Assembly: GCF_004349085.1 (NCBI RefSeq)
Contig: NZ_SMFM01000008.1
Span: 62,001 to 126,000, forward strand
Source of the DNA: Flavobacterium caseinilyticum
GTDB taxonomy: Bacteria > Bacteroidota > Bacteroidia > Flavobacteriales > Flavobacteriaceae
Direction: 5' to 3'
Length of the DNA: 64,000 bases
In this document: positions 45,037 through 56,241 of the stretch, piece after piece
Numbering within the stretch: position 1 is the first letter of the stretch
How the letters are laid out: the number at the start of each line of letters is the position of its first letter
Program-made: the position numbers and the translations under genes
The notes under the pieces: generated by a model
The model's input: only the letters and a program-made list of their open reading frames with translations
Database searches by the model: none
Told to the model about the DNA's origin: nothing

Positions 45037-46503
45037 ATGCGAGTTCCTGTCGTTCGAAAAAATGTACAATTTACCCCTGATTGCAGCAGGGTTGTCACAA
45101 GGTATTTTATGAATGGCGATCAAAGAACCCAAAAAATGGTGAGCCATATCATGATGATGAATGAAAAACAGGTGGCCGAAACCTTAGAACATACCCTTCG
45201 TGAATTTGCCAGAAGACATCGGAATATTTCAAACATATTTTTTAGACATTGTGAAAAAATCAAGGGACTAATTGAAGCAATGCAAATCAATTATGATGAC
45301 CTGTCAGTTGAACGTAAAATGCTTATCGGCTCCTATTGCACCATGGAATATGCGATAGAATCTGCAGCCTTTTTCAACCCATCAATCGTTGAAGATTTCG
45401 ACCAGTCTAGTTTAGAGAAGGGACAAAAGCGTGTTATTATTTCTTTCCGGGCTACTGGGGAAGGTCATATCTCCTCTATTGTATTTAGAAGAGGAGTACT
45501 GGATAAGAATAACGATCTTCACATGATAAAAGTTGGTGACAACATTGATAAAGCAGAGATTGTGCACAAAAAAATATTCAACAAAAATAGATTTATAATG
45601 AAATTGGCAGAGATGCATACGCCTGATAAATACTTTATTACTATAACTAAGGATTTACCTGATGAATTTGAATATTCTGCCTTGAAAAATTTAGTATTGA
45701 AAGCTTTAAGTGATGAAAAGATTAGTCTGGAGCGAAGAACTTCACTCGAAGAAATTCTCTGGTTGGCGGATTCCTTTTATGATATTCAGTTTAAACATGA
45801 TTCCGACATCACTGAACGAGTCATATTTCCGATTTCCGATTCTGAGAGTCGCGGTATTGAAGATGCGCGTTTCGTTCGCTTTACAGATGATGATAAATCC
45901 GAAAAAATAATTGGAACTTATACCGCTTACAACGGTCACACGATTCTTCCAAAATTGATTGCTACTGAAGATTTTTACACCTTTCGCGTTATGCCTTTGC
46001 AAGGAGCCGGAGCTCAAAATAAAAACCTGGCTTTATTTCCAAAAAAAATAAAAGGGGAGTTTGCAATGCTTTCAAGAATTGATGGTGTAAACAATTACCT
46101 GATGTATTCTGACAGAGCCAACCAATGGAACAACCCTGTTATGATTCAAGAACCTCGCTATCCATGGGAATTTACACAAATTGGTAATTGTGGATCGCCA
46201 CTTTGGACCGAAGAAGGTTGGCTGGTCATAACTCATGGCGTAGGTGCAATGAGACGATATTGTTTGGGAGCTTCACTGTTTGATCTTGATGATCCTTCAA
46301 AGGAAATTGGAAGACTAAAAGAACCCTTGTTATCACCATTGGAAGATGAACGCGAAGGGTATGTTCCGAATGTGGTGTATTCTTGCGGTTCGATTATTCA
46401 CAACAACACCTTAATTTTGCCCTATGCTGTATCTGACTATTCCTCTACTTATGCAACTGTGGATATGCTGGAATTAATGGATGCTTTGAAGAAAAGTAAA
46501 TGA
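45037..46503 (+). CDS. GH130-family glycoside phosphorylase/hydrolase
   Basis: A 488-residue enzyme of GH130, a family of inverting beta-mannoside phosphorylases and hydrolases. The propeller motif SRGIEDARFVRF supplies the general acid Asp276, and GNCGSPLWTEEGWLVITHGVG marks the phosphate/substrate side. An N-terminal helical region of about 180 residues precedes the propeller, so it belongs to the longer GH130 type. No signal peptide is seen. It is a single gene and is not adjacent to a sugar locus, which suggests intracellular turnover of a mannose-containing compound. Confidence 0.88.
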   Translation: MRVPVVRKNVQFTPDCSRVVTRYFMNGDQRTQKMVSHIMMMNEKQVAETLEHTLREFARRHRNISNIFFRHCEKIKGLIEAMQINYDDLSVERKMLIGSYCTMEYAIESAAFFNPSIVEDFDQSSLEKGQKRVIISFRATGEGHISSIVFRRGVLDKNNDLHMIKVGDNIDKAEIVHKKIFNKNRFIMKLAEMHTPDKYFITITKDLPDEFEYSALKNLVLKALSDEKISLERRTSLEEILWLADSFYDIQFKHDSDITERVIFPISDSESRGIEDARFVRFTDDDKSEKIIGTYTAYNGHTILPKLIATEDFYTFRVMPLQGAGAQNKNLALFPKKIKGEFAMLSRIDGVNNYLMYSDRANQWNNPVMIQEPRYPWEFTQIGNCGSPLWTEEGWLVITHGVGAMRRYCLGASLFDLDDPSKEIGRLKEPLLSPLEDEREGYVPNVVYSCGSIIHNNTLILPYAVSDYSSTYATVDMLELMDALKKSK

Positions 46504-46780
46504 TTTTTTTTAAATAAATCTCTTTTGTTTTTTGGATTAAACAGCTATAAGTAAGCTGTACGTTTTATTTGAATTTTCCAACATTATATTTCTTATCTCA
46601 CTTTTTCAAACAAAGACACTCAGCGATAAAAAATCTAAAAATTGCATTCTAATCTTTCCGCTTCTCATTTTCATTCCATTAAAAAATTAAGATTTTTTAA
46701 CTTGGAAAAAATGCTGTCTGACCTATGACATTCCCTTTCTTACTTTAAAGAAAACGACAGTAAAATCCTTAAAAAGGTTG

Positions 46781-46788
46781 TAGTTTTG
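46781..46788 (+). promoter_or_regulatory. -7 box upstream of the Na/Pi cotransporter gene
   Basis: TAGTTTTG is an exact TAnnTTTG match followed by CA. It would give a leader of about 100 bases. The -33 element is not evident. The rest of the 388-base gap holds nothing else I can name. Confidence 0.45.
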
Positions 46789-46891
46789 CAATTACGCATC
46801 AAAATAATTTTCATCATTTTATTTCCGTTAAAACAGAAGATGTAATTCTTTGGAAAATCGTCACCTATAAAATTTAAACATCTTCAAACTT

Positions 46892-48574
46892 ATGGAAATC
46901 CTAAACTCAATATTAAAACTCTCAGCCGGAATAGGTTTGTTCCTATTTGCCATCTATTTGGTCGAGGTCTCCCTAAAGAATCTCTCCGGAAGAAGTTTTA
47001 AACTTTTTTTACAAAAAATAACCAAGAACAATATTGGTGCAGTAGCAGGTGGGACGATAATAACTGCAATTCTTCAAAGCAGCTCGATGGTTTCATTAAT
47101 GGTTCTGGCATTTGTGGGTGCGGGTGTATTTACTATGAAAAATGCGATGGCTATCATTCTCGGAGCTAATTTAGGTACTACAGTTGCCAGCTGGCTTGTG
47201 GCCACACTCGGTTTTAAAACGAATATTGAAATCATTGCCTATCCTGCGGTTTGTGTGGGTGGCTTTCTTCTGATTATGTTTGGGAATCGAAAAACTACAA
47301 AATATTTAGCCTATTTTCTTTTGGGATTTGGCCTGATGTTCATTGGCCTTTCCTTCATGAAAACGGCGATGGAATCACAGGTACAGCACGTTGATTTCTC
47401 GCAATATTCCGATATGCCGTTAATCGCTTTTCTATTTCTAGGTTTTTTAGTCACCTTAATTTTGCAGTCCAGTTCGGTAACCATGATACTTACTCTAAGC
47501 GCACTCCATGTTGGAGCTATTGACTTTCCCATGGCTGCCGCAATTGTGTTGGGCGGTGAAACAGGCACCATCATTAAAATTATCGTAAGCGCAATTGGTG
47601 GAAATGCCACTAAAAAACGAGTGGCACTTGGCAACTTACTGTTCAATATATGTATTACTGTAATTGTCTTTGCATTGCTGAAACCAATATTATATCTGAT
47701 AACGGATATCATAAAAATCAAAGATCCGCTCATTGGATTGGTATCATTTTCGACACTGATCAACCTTCTTGCCATCATCGTTTTCCTTCCTCTTCTCGAT
47801 TTATTTACTAAATTTTTAGAACGCTTTTTTAAAAATACCGATGGTTCGATTACAGCTTTTATTAGCCATGCCTCTATCGCTGAAACCGAAACTGCACTAG
47901 ATTTATTTCAGAGAGAAACCATTTATTTTATCCATAATTCAATGCTGCATAATCTCGAGTTATTTGATATTGAAACAAAATCACTTGAGGAAAACAGTGA
48001 GTTTAAAGAAGTAAGTGGGACTAAGATTTTTTTGTCTCAAACCAAAGACGAAAAATATGAATTTCTCAAACAACTGCAAGGTGAACTTCAGGCTTTTTAT
48101 CTAAAATTGAGAGCAAAATTACAAGACCAGCAGCAAGCGGAACTTAACCAGATGATTTCTGCCGTTCGCAGCGCGATGCACTCCGTGAAAAGTGTTAAAG
48201 ACATTGGAACTAATATCAAAAATCTGCGGGAATCATCTAAAGATATTAAGCACAATTTTTTCATGCACCACAAAAAAGAAATTGAAAATCTATACATCAA
48301 GTTAGATAATTATCTTGGTTTAAATAAAAAAGCCAATTTTGAACAGCTACAGGAAATTTTTGATGCTATTCAGCAAAATTACAGCAGTGCCCTAAATAAT
48401 TTTTACACTGAGGCACAAAATGCAGCAATTGAGAATATCGATATCACTACAGTTATCAACTTTAACAGGGAACTTTTTACCTCTAATAAGGCGTTGCTCA
48501 TGGCCATAAAAGAAATTGACTTAGATGAAAAACAAGCCGAAAATTTTAATGAAATTCCAATTTATAAAACCTAA
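46892..48574 (+). CDS. Na/Pi cotransporter family protein with PhoU-like C-terminal domain
   Basis: A 560-residue membrane protein. Two related repeats with the QSSS signature (ILQSSSMVSLMVLAF and ILQSSSVTMILTLSA) mark the Na+-phosphate (NptA/SLC34-like) family, in about nine hydrophobic segments up to residue 310. The last 230 residues are a helical PhoU-like cytoplasmic domain that may sense or gate phosphate flow. It may import phosphate, or act in a c-di-AMP or osmotic role as some relatives do. Confidence 0.88.
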   Translation: MEILNSILKLSAGIGLFLFAIYLVEVSLKNLSGRSFKLFLQKITKNNIGAVAGGTIITAILQSSSMVSLMVLAFVGAGVFTMKNAMAIILGANLGTTVASWLVATLGFKTNIEIIAYPAVCVGGFLLIMFGNRKTTKYLAYFLLGFGLMFIGLSFMKTAMESQVQHVDFSQYSDMPLIAFLFLGFLVTLILQSSSVTMILTLSALHVGAIDFPMAAAIVLGGETGTIIKIIVSAIGGNATKKRVALGNLLFNICITVIVFALLKPILYLITDIIKIKDPLIGLVSFSTLINLLAIIVFLPLLDLFTKFLERFFKNTDGSITAFISHASIAETETALDLFQRETIYFIHNSMLHNLELFDIETKSLEENSEFKEVSGTKIFLSQTKDEKYEFLKQLQGELQAFYLKLRAKLQDQQQAELNQMISAVRSAMHSVKSVKDIGTNIKNLRESSKDIKHNFFMHHKKEIENLYIKLDNYLGLNKKANFEQLQEIFDAIQQNYSSALNNFYTEAQNAAIENIDITTVINFNRELFTSNKALLMAIKEIDLDEKQAENFNEIPIYKT

Positions 48575-48741
48575 ATAAACGCGGGAAGACCATTCTTGTA
48601 ACCAAAAATTTTACAACATTATTTTCAAATTTTATAAGGTATTACACTTCCAATTTTCAACCTTTGCAGATATTTCCGTTTATACCTAAAATTGCAATTG
48701 TGATTTAAATTGGTTATTTTTAACCAAAAAAAACGTATCAT

Positions 48742-51700
48742 TTGAAAACATATTTAAAGAAGGGTTTAAAAATTTTCCTTTGGATAATAGGATCCCTAAT
48801 TCTATTATTCTTACTTCTTGTTGTCATTATTCAGATTCCTTCGGTGCAGAATTATGCTAGAGGAAAAGCAGTAACGTACCTAGAGGGAAAAATCAAAACT
48901 AAAGTTACGATTGACAGACTGGAAATTGGACTTCCAAAAAAAGTAATTCTTGAAGGAGTTTACTTTGAAGATCAAAAAAAAGACACCCTTTTTGCTGGAA
49001 AAAAATTAGCGGTCAACATCAGTTTATTGAAATTGCTAAACAATAAAATCGAAATAAATTCCCTGCAACTGGAAGGAATCACTGCTCATCTGAATAGAGA
49101 CTCAAACGCAATTTTTAATTTTGAATATATTGTAAAAGCTTTTGCTTCGCCTGAAAAACAGAAGAGCGATTCACCACCGATGCAATTTTCAGTTGAAGAA
49201 ATTGAGCTGGATCGAATCCAATTTAGATACAATGATTTCGTTACAAAAAACGAGGTTTATGCTAATTTAAATCATTTTGATACTAAAATCAAAACCTTTG
49301 ATTTAGACAAAATGAATTTCGAAATTCCCAAAGCTAAAATTAATGGTTTAAAATTCAGATTAAAGCAGGGTGTTGTCGAATTATCCAAAAAAACTGAAGT
49401 TGCTGCGGCTATAAATGCTCCGGAATCCATTCTAAAATTAAAACTGGGCGAAATTGATCTCTCAAAAATCGATTTTGATTATCAAAGTGATGAAACCAAG
49501 TTATCTGCTACTTTTTATTTAAAAAAATTGTTAGCTAAAATTGATAAAATTGACCTTAACAACAAATTACTTTTACTGGAAAGCATAAATCTTACAGGTG
49601 CAGAAGCAGCATTGGCTTTTGGAAAAATTGACAAAAGAAATATAATTAAAGAAGTCGCTGCGGAAGGAAATACTTGGGAGGTAAAAGTAAATAAAACCAA
49701 TTTTAAACGCGTTAGTTTCAGTTTTGACAATAATAATGCGGTTACAATCCCAGACGGAATCGATTACAACCACTTAACTTTCACAAAATTAAACTTAGAT
49801 GTTGACGCTTTTCATTATAGTTCTGACAATATCTCAGGAGAGGCAAATTCATTAACCTTTCAGGATAAAAGCGGTTTAAACATTCAGTCCTTTACCGCTG
49901 ATTTTTTCTACGGTAAAAAAAATGCTTTCTTCAAAAATTTGTATTTAAAAACACCTCAAACAGAATTGAGGGATGAAATTCTGATCGGATATCCTTCGAT
50001 TGAATCGCTGTCTAAAAATCCGGGTGAATTAGGTATTACCGCTAATCTGAAAAAAAGTAAATTGGGTATTAAAGACATTTTGCTCTTTGCTCCCATTTTA
50101 GTAAAAACCAATCCGTTCATGAGTTATCCCAATGCTATTTTGCGGGTAAATGGACGTATAACGGGAAAATTAAAGAATTTTTCAATTCCAAATATTGAAA
50201 TCAGTGGTATTGGAACAACAAAAGTAGTGACAAGCGGCAGGATTATCGGTTTACCCGATTCTGATAAAGCCTACTTTGATTTGAATGTTAAGCAACTACA
50301 ATCGGGTTCAAAGGATCTCAATGGAATTTTGCCTGCGGGAACTATTCCTACTTCAATTCAACTCCCGCAGAATTTCACAGCAGTGGGAACTTTTAAAGGT
50401 ACGATCACCAATTTTTATACTAATATGAATCTGGTAAGTAGTTTTGGAAATGCAAAAATAAAAGGAAACTACGATCGTAGAGTAAAAAATAACGATAAGT
50501 TTGATGCACAGACGGAACTTACTAATTTTGATTTAGGAAAATTCATTAAAAATAATGCAGTTGGAAAAGTCACCGCAAAAGCTACAGTAAAAGGCAATGG
50601 AACTGATCTCAAAACAGCTACGGTTTCATTGAATGGAACGATTCAAAAAGCCTATTATAATAAATATACCTATCAAAATCTGAGCGTAAAAGGGAATATC
50701 CGCAATGGAAATTTCAATGCGACCGCTTTGGCAAATGATCCAAATTTAAAATTTGACTTAGTCAGTAACGGAAGTTTTAAAGACAAATACCCAACTGGTA
50801 AATTAAAACTTAATGTGGATATTGCTGATTTAGAAAAACTGAATCTACATGCCGGTCCAATGAAAATAAGAGGCGTTGTCGATGCTGACATTCAATCAGC
50901 GAATTTAGATTACCTCAACGGAACAATGCGGGCAAATTCTATAAGTATTACTAATGAAGCAGGACAATTTGTGATTGACTCCATTAATGTGGTTGCAACA
51001 TCAACTTCAGAAAAGAATACATTAGTACTGAAATCCCCATTTATGGACGCGGAAGTAATTGGGAAATATAAATTGTCCCAAATAGCAACAGCAGTAACAA
51101 ATTCTGTTGCCAAGTATTATGACAGCGATCCATATTCCAGAAAAAAAATCGTTGGAAAGCAGGAATTTGCGTTTATAATTGGCATAAAAGATAGTCCCAT
51201 TTTATTAAAACTGATTCCAGAATTGAAAAGCTTGGAGCCTATCAACATTGATGGACGATATAATTCTGTTAATGACTCTATTGTTTTGAACGGCAGTGTT
51301 CCGAAGTTAATTTATGGTGCAAATACCATTACAAATGCTACTTTAAAAGTAGACACTCAAGATAATGCGTTGGTTTACAGCTTTATTGTAGACGATATTC
51401 AAAACAAAGAATTTGAGCTGCCACACACTAGCATTACTGGAAAAATGGCAAAAAATCTTTTGGATTATACCGTGCAGCTGAAAGATGCAAAAGATGTAGA
51501 ACGTTATTTGATAACCGGAACGCTGAAGGCAGTAAATGGAAATAACGAACTAAGCCTTGGCCCGAATAATTTATTGCTGAACTATGAATCTTGGAAAATA
51601 GCACAGGATAATTTAATTATTTTTGGCAACAAAGGAATTTACGCCGATAATTTCGACCTGAGTAAAGATGGAAGCAGCATCCGGATACAATCACAAAACA

Positions 51701-53715
51701 AGTCTGTCAATGCGCCAATAACAATTGATTTCACTGACTTCGACATCAAGACCATTACTAGTATGGTTGAAAAAAATGATTTACAATTAAGTGGTAAAAT
51801 CAATGGAAATGCATTAGTTAAAAATGTAACGTCCACTCCGCTTTTTACTGCCGATTTAAATATTGAAAACTTTACTTTCAAAAAAGACACGGTCGGTAAC
51901 ATTAGCGTAAAAGTAAACAATGCAATTGCTAATAGATATGATGCAGTTGTTGCTATTACAGGCCAAGGAAATGACGTTAATTTAGACGGAAATTACAAAA
52001 CAACCGACAGCAGTTTTGATATGAATCTGGCGATCCGCAAATTGAACCTTAAGAGTATTCAGGGTTTTACTTTGGATAATTTAAAAGAAAGTACCGGTTT
52101 TTTTACAGGGGATTTCAAAATAACCGGAAATACTTCTCAGCCTAAAGTGGCTGGAGAATTACAATTTAATGACATTGGTTTCACGGCAACCCAGCTCAAT
52201 TCAAAGTTCATGTCATTAAATGATAAAATTGTATTTACTGGCGATGCTATCCTTTTCGATAATTTTATCATCAAAGATGAAATGGAAAATGATTTAACAA
52301 TCAACGGAAAAATAAACAGTAAGAATTTTAGGAATTTCGGTTTTGATTTAGCGTTGGATGCTGATAATTTTAAAGCGATTAATTCAACGGCCAAAGATAA
52401 TAAATTGTATTACGGCGAATTATATTTAGACAATCATCTAAAAATATCAGGGAATCTTGACAATCCCGTTGTTGAAGGAAGTATCAAAATCAATGAAGAC
52501 ACTAAATTTACAGTTGTTATACCGCAGTCTGATCCGTCAGTTGCCGCTAGAGAAGGAATTGTGGAATTCATTGATCAAGATAATCCGCAGGTAGTACAAA
52601 CTGTTGTTGTTGATGAATTCAGCAGCGAATCCGCGATTAGAGGAATAAATGCTTCGGTAAATATTGAAATAGCTAAAGAAGCCGAATTATCCTTAGTTAT
52701 TGATAAAGCAAACGGGGATTTCTTAAAATTAAAAGGAGAAGCCCAATTAAACGGTGGAATTGATCCTTCCGGAAAAACAACTTTAACAGGAAGATATGAA
52801 TTATCCGAGGGTAGTTATGAGATGAATTTTAATTCCATAAAAAGGAAATTTGATATCAAAAAAGGCAGTTACATTCTATGGACCGGAGAACCGACAACCG
52901 CCAACATAAACATTACCGCCATCTATAAAACTGAAGCTGCGCCAATTGATTTAGTGAATGACCAGTTAGGAAGTGTCACTGCACAAGTGAGAAATACCTA
53001 TAAGCAAAAAATTCCTTTTGAAACCGGATTAAAAATGACTGGCGAGTTATTAAAACCAATCATTTCTTTTGATATCGTGCTGCCTGATGGAAATAATAGC
53101 GTTTCAACTGAAATCATCAATACTACTCAAGCTAAATTGACGCAACTGCGCCAGCAACCGGATGAGATGAACAAACAGGTTTTTGCCTTACTTCTGCTAA
53201 ATCGCTTTATTGGTGAAAACCCTTTCGCCAGTCAAACAGGAGGAACAAATGTTTCTTCACTGGCCAGAGAAAGTGCCAGTAAAATTTTATCGCAGCAGTT
53301 AAATAATCTTGCCGGTGATTTAATAGAAGGGGTAGACCTTAATTTTGATTTGAATACCTCTGATGATTACACGACAGGCCAGCGCGAAAACAAAACAGAA
53401 TTGAGCGTGGGTGTTTCCAAGAAATTGCTGAATGACCGATTGAAAGTCACTGTGGGAAGTAGTTTTGGCATAGAAGGTCCGCAACAAGTTAATCAAAATG
53501 CAAATAATATTGCTGGTGATGTTTCTTTGGATTATCAAATTTCAAAAGACGGAAGATATAGAATGCGAGTGTACAGACTGAACAAATATCAAGTAGCGTT
53601 GCAAGGCGAAGTAGTTGAAACCGGTATCGCCTTCATAATTACTATGGATTACAATAAATTCAGGGAATTGTTTGCAAAAAGTAAAGCACGCAAAGAAGCT
53701 AAAAAAAATAAATAA
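48742..53715 (+). CDS. TamB-like translocation and assembly module protein (AsmA/DUF490)
   Basis: A 1657-residue envelope protein starting at TTG; no ATG is available before the membrane anchor. An N-terminal helix (about 12-33) is followed by a long beta-rich, repeat-like body with AsmA-type segments. A TamB C-terminal domain follows (about 1200-1600), containing ATLTGRYEL-like strands and the QPDEMNKQVFALLLLNRFIGENPF segment. It is thought to span the periplasm and move lipid or outer-membrane protein substrates. The TamL gene lies 94 bases downstream. Confidence 0.9.
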   Translation: MKTYLKKGLKIFLWIIGSLILLFLLLVVIIQIPSVQNYARGKAVTYLEGKIKTKVTIDRLEIGLPKKVILEGVYFEDQKKDTLFAGKKLAVNISLLKLLNNKIEINSLQLEGITAHLNRDSNAIFNFEYIVKAFASPEKQKSDSPPMQFSVEEIELDRIQFRYNDFVTKNEVYANLNHFDTKIKTFDLDKMNFEIPKAKINGLKFRLKQGVVELSKKTEVAAAINAPESILKLKLGEIDLSKIDFDYQSDETKLSATFYLKKLLAKIDKIDLNNKLLLLESINLTGAEAALAFGKIDKRNIIKEVAAEGNTWEVKVNKTNFKRVSFSFDNNNAVTIPDGIDYNHLTFTKLNLDVDAFHYSSDNISGEANSLTFQDKSGLNIQSFTADFFYGKKNAFFKNLYLKTPQTELRDEILIGYPSIESLSKNPGELGITANLKKSKLGIKDILLFAPILVKTNPFMSYPNAILRVNGRITGKLKNFSIPNIEISGIGTTKVVTSGRIIGLPDSDKAYFDLNVKQLQSGSKDLNGILPAGTIPTSIQLPQNFTAVGTFKGTITNFYTNMNLVSSFGNAKIKGNYDRRVKNNDKFDAQTELTNFDLGKFIKNNAVGKVTAKATVKGNGTDLKTATVSLNGTIQKAYYNKYTYQNLSVKGNIRNGNFNATALANDPNLKFDLVSNGSFKDKYPTGKLKLNVDIADLEKLNLHAGPMKIRGVVDADIQSANLDYLNGTMRANSISITNEAGQFVIDSINVVATSTSEKNTLVLKSPFMDAEVIGKYKLSQIATAVTNSVAKYYDSDPYSRKKIVGKQEFAFIIGIKDSPILLKLIPELKSLEPINIDGRYNSVNDSIVLNGSVPKLIYGANTITNATLKVDTQDNALVYSFIVDDIQNKEFELPHTSITGKMAKNLLDYTVQLKDAKDVERYLITGTLKAVNGNNELSLGPNNLLLNYESWKIAQDNLIIFGNKGIYADNFDLSKDGSSIRIQSQNKSVNAPITIDFTDFDIKTITSMVEKNDLQLSGKINGNALVKNVTSTPLFTADLNIENFTFKKDTVGNISVKVNNAIANRYDAVVAITGQGNDVNLDGNYKTTDSSFDMNLAIRKLNLKSIQGFTLDNLKESTGFFTGDFKITGNTSQPKVAGELQFNDIGFTATQLNSKFMSLNDKIVFTGDAILFDNFIIKDEMENDLTINGKINSKNFRNFGFDLALDADNFKAINSTAKDNKLYYGELYLDNHLKISGNLDNPVVEGSIKINEDTKFTVVIPQSDPSVAAREGIVEFIDQDNPQVVQTVVVDEFSSESAIRGINASVNIEIAKEAELSLVIDKANGDFLKLKGEAQLNGGIDPSGKTTLTGRYELSEGSYEMNFNSIKRKFDIKKGSYILWTGEPTTANINITAIYKTEAAPIDLVNDQLGSVTAQVRNTYKQKIPFETGLKMTGELLKPIISFDIVLPDGNNSVSTEIINTTQAKLTQLRQQPDEMNKQVFALLLLNRFIGENPFASQTGGTNVSSLARESASKILSQQLNNLAGDLIEGVDLNFDLNTSDDYTTGQRENKTELSVGVSKKLLNDRLKVTVGSSFGIEGPQQVNQNANNIAGDVSLDYQISKDGRYRMRVYRLNKYQVALQGEVVETGIAFIITMDYNKFRELFAKSKARKEAKKNK

Positions 53716-53809
53716 ACATTTTTGAAACACTAGTGGAATACGAAATTTGATGAGTTTATTTTCTTAATCAAGCTTAATTTTTTACTGTTTCTAATAAATA
53801 ATAAAACGA

Positions 53810-56104
53810 ATGAATAAGAAGCACTTATTATATTTTCTTTTTTTTGCATTGTTTGCCTGGTCGTGCAGCAATACAAAATACTTACCTGAGGGCGAACTTC
53901 TGTATACTGGTGCAACTGTGAAAGTAGAAGGAGACGAAACCTCTAAAAAAGAAAAAAAAGCATTAAAAACAGCATTAAAAAGCATTCTTAGACCAAAACC
54001 GAATTCCTCTTTTCTGGGTTTGAAACCTAAATTGTTAATCTATAATTTGGCTGGTACGCCAAAAAAAGAAAAAGGATGGCGCCATTGGTTAAAAACCAAA
54101 GTAGGTGAACCACCGGTTCTCTACAGCCAAGTCGATTTAGAATACAGCAAAAGCGTCTTACAAAACTTTACCGAAAATAGTGGGTATTTCCAAACAAAAA
54201 GTGAAGCCGATTCTACCCGAAACGGAAAAAAAGCAAGCGCAGAATATATCGTAACGACAGGAAAACAATATACAATTAGAGATGTAATTTTTCCAACAGA
54301 TTCTTCGCTGATTAGCACTGCAGTTCGCAATACGAGTCGCAGAAGTCTGCTGAAAAAAGACCAGGGCTACAGCCTTGATGCAATCAAATTAGAAAGAACC
54401 CGGATTGACTCCAGATTGAAAGAAAAAGGATTCTTTTTTTTTAATCCTGATTATCTCAAAGTACAGGTAGACAGTACTGTTGCAGATCACCAAGTTGATC
54501 TTATAGTAAAAGTTAAGGACGAAACTCCGCAACAGGCAGAAACCCAGTATAAAATCAATAAAATCATTGTATATCCAAATTACTCCATCGGAATGGACAG
54601 TGTGAAAAACACGATGGATTCTATCAAAAAATACAATGATTTTACCATCATTGATCCTGAAAATTTATTCAAACCCCGAATTTTTGACCGAGCGTTGTAC
54701 TTCCAAAAAGAGGATTTATACAATCGTGCGGACCATAATTTATCGCTGAATCGATTGGTGAACATGGGAACTTTCAAATTCGTGAAAAATCAATTTAGGA
54801 TTTCTGATACAATAGGCAATTATCTGGACGCCTATTATTACCTCACACCATTACCCAAAAAATCAATTCGTCTGGAGCTATTGGCTAAAACCAATTCTGC
54901 CAATTATACTGGAACAGAATTAAATTTAAACTGGAGCAATCGAAATGCTTTTAGAGGGGCTGAACTGTTAACGATTACAGGTTTTGGAGGTGTCGAAGTT
55001 CAGGTTTCTGGCCAGAATAAAGGATTCAATGTATATCGTTTTGGCTCCGAGGCAAATTTAGTATGGCCAAGATTAGTTAGTCCTTTTAAACTGAATCCTC
55101 CCGGTGGCTTTGTTCCAAAAACAAAAGCTACACTAGGCTATGAATTCCAAAACAGAATCAAATTATATTCGCTACAAACATTCAAAGGTTCTTTTGGTTA
55201 TTTATGGAAAGAAAGTGAGCAAAAAGAACACTTATTTAATATCACTGAAATCACTTATGCCAGTCCGCAAAATGTGACTCCCTTATATCAGGAGCAAATT
55301 CTGGCAAATCCCTCGTTGGGCAAAGTAATCGAGAAACAATTAATCTTTGGACCAACGTACTCTTTTACCTTTACTAATACTTTGGAGCGGAGAAAGAAAA
55401 ACACTTTTTACTACAAAGGCACAATAGATCTGGCAGGAAACGTAGCCGGTTTAGTTACTGGAGCAAATATTCGAAAAGGTGATACCATTAAACTCTTTAA
55501 TGTTCCCTTTAGCCAATTTATTAAGTTAGAAAACGATTTTAGACATTATTATAAATTGGGTCCTGATTCAGAAATCGCTAGTAGAATTATTGCCGGCGCC
55601 GGATTTGCTTACGGCAATTCAGCTGAAATACCGTTTATTAAACAGTTTTTTATTGGCGGAACTAATAGCTTAAGAGCATTCAGAGCTCGCTCCATCGGAC
55701 CTGGAAGTTTTGATGGCGCAGCAGTAAATACAAGTGCTTTTTTACCAGATCAATCCGGAGACATTAAATTGGAATTCAATACGGAATACCGCGCTAAAAT
55801 TTACGGTTTGGTAAAAGGTGCGTTATTTGTCGATGCCGGAAACATTTGGTTATTAAACGAAAATTCCGATAAGCCCGGTGCTAAATTTTCGAAAAAATTC
55901 TGGAGCGAAATGGCCGTTGGTGCCGGAGCCGGACTGCGTTTTGATTTTTCTTTCTTAGTGCTTAGAACTGATTTGGCATTCCCAATTCGTAAACCTTATT
56001 TACCGGACGGGGAGCGTTGGGTATTAGATAAAATTAATTTTGGAAGTAGTCCTTGGAGAAGAGAAAATTTAGTTTTTAACTTGGCTATTGGTTATCCTTT
56101 TTAA
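53810..56104 (+). CDS. TamL, BamA/TamA-family outer-membrane lipoprotein
   Basis: A 764-residue outer-membrane protein. The lipobox AWSC puts the acylated Cys at residue 19, which is a Bacteroidota trait for TamA-like proteins. Polypeptide-transport-like domains lie in the first 320 residues, and a 16-strand Omp85 barrel ends in IGYPF. The barrel carries the conserved FFIGGTNSLRAFRARSIGPG loop. It follows the TamB gene and should work with it. Confidence 0.9.
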   Translation: MNKKHLLYFLFFALFAWSCSNTKYLPEGELLYTGATVKVEGDETSKKEKKALKTALKSILRPKPNSSFLGLKPKLLIYNLAGTPKKEKGWRHWLKTKVGEPPVLYSQVDLEYSKSVLQNFTENSGYFQTKSEADSTRNGKKASAEYIVTTGKQYTIRDVIFPTDSSLISTAVRNTSRRSLLKKDQGYSLDAIKLERTRIDSRLKEKGFFFFNPDYLKVQVDSTVADHQVDLIVKVKDETPQQAETQYKINKIIVYPNYSIGMDSVKNTMDSIKKYNDFTIIDPENLFKPRIFDRALYFQKEDLYNRADHNLSLNRLVNMGTFKFVKNQFRISDTIGNYLDAYYYLTPLPKKSIRLELLAKTNSANYTGTELNLNWSNRNAFRGAELLTITGFGGVEVQVSGQNKGFNVYRFGSEANLVWPRLVSPFKLNPPGGFVPKTKATLGYEFQNRIKLYSLQTFKGSFGYLWKESEQKEHLFNITEITYASPQNVTPLYQEQILANPSLGKVIEKQLIFGPTYSFTFTNTLERRKKNTFYYKGTIDLAGNVAGLVTGANIRKGDTIKLFNVPFSQFIKLENDFRHYYKLGPDSEIASRIIAGAGFAYGNSAEIPFIKQFFIGGTNSLRAFRARSIGPGSFDGAAVNTSAFLPDQSGDIKLEFNTEYRAKIYGLVKGALFVDAGNIWLLNENSDKPGAKFSKKFWSEMAVGAGAGLRFDFSFLVLRTDLAFPIRKPYLPDGERWVLDKINFGSSPWRRENLVFNLAIGYPF

Positions 56105-56172
56105 AAATCTCGTCGTTGATCTGGATTCGATTTTAGATTAATAAATAGTTGAACTGTTTATTTTGAATGTGA

Positions 56173-56207
56173 AAACTCCGAAAGCATCGTAGATACTTTC
56201 GGAGTTT
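56173..56207. terminator. Bidirectional hairpin terminator
   Basis: A perfect 12-bp stem (AAACTCCGAAAG / CTTTCGGAGTTT) with an 11-base loop lies between the convergent TamL and heavy-metal-binding genes. T-tracts are short on both sides. Confidence 0.7.
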
Positions 56208-56241
56208 AAATTTAAATACTATCTAGTATCCCAAAATCTAT

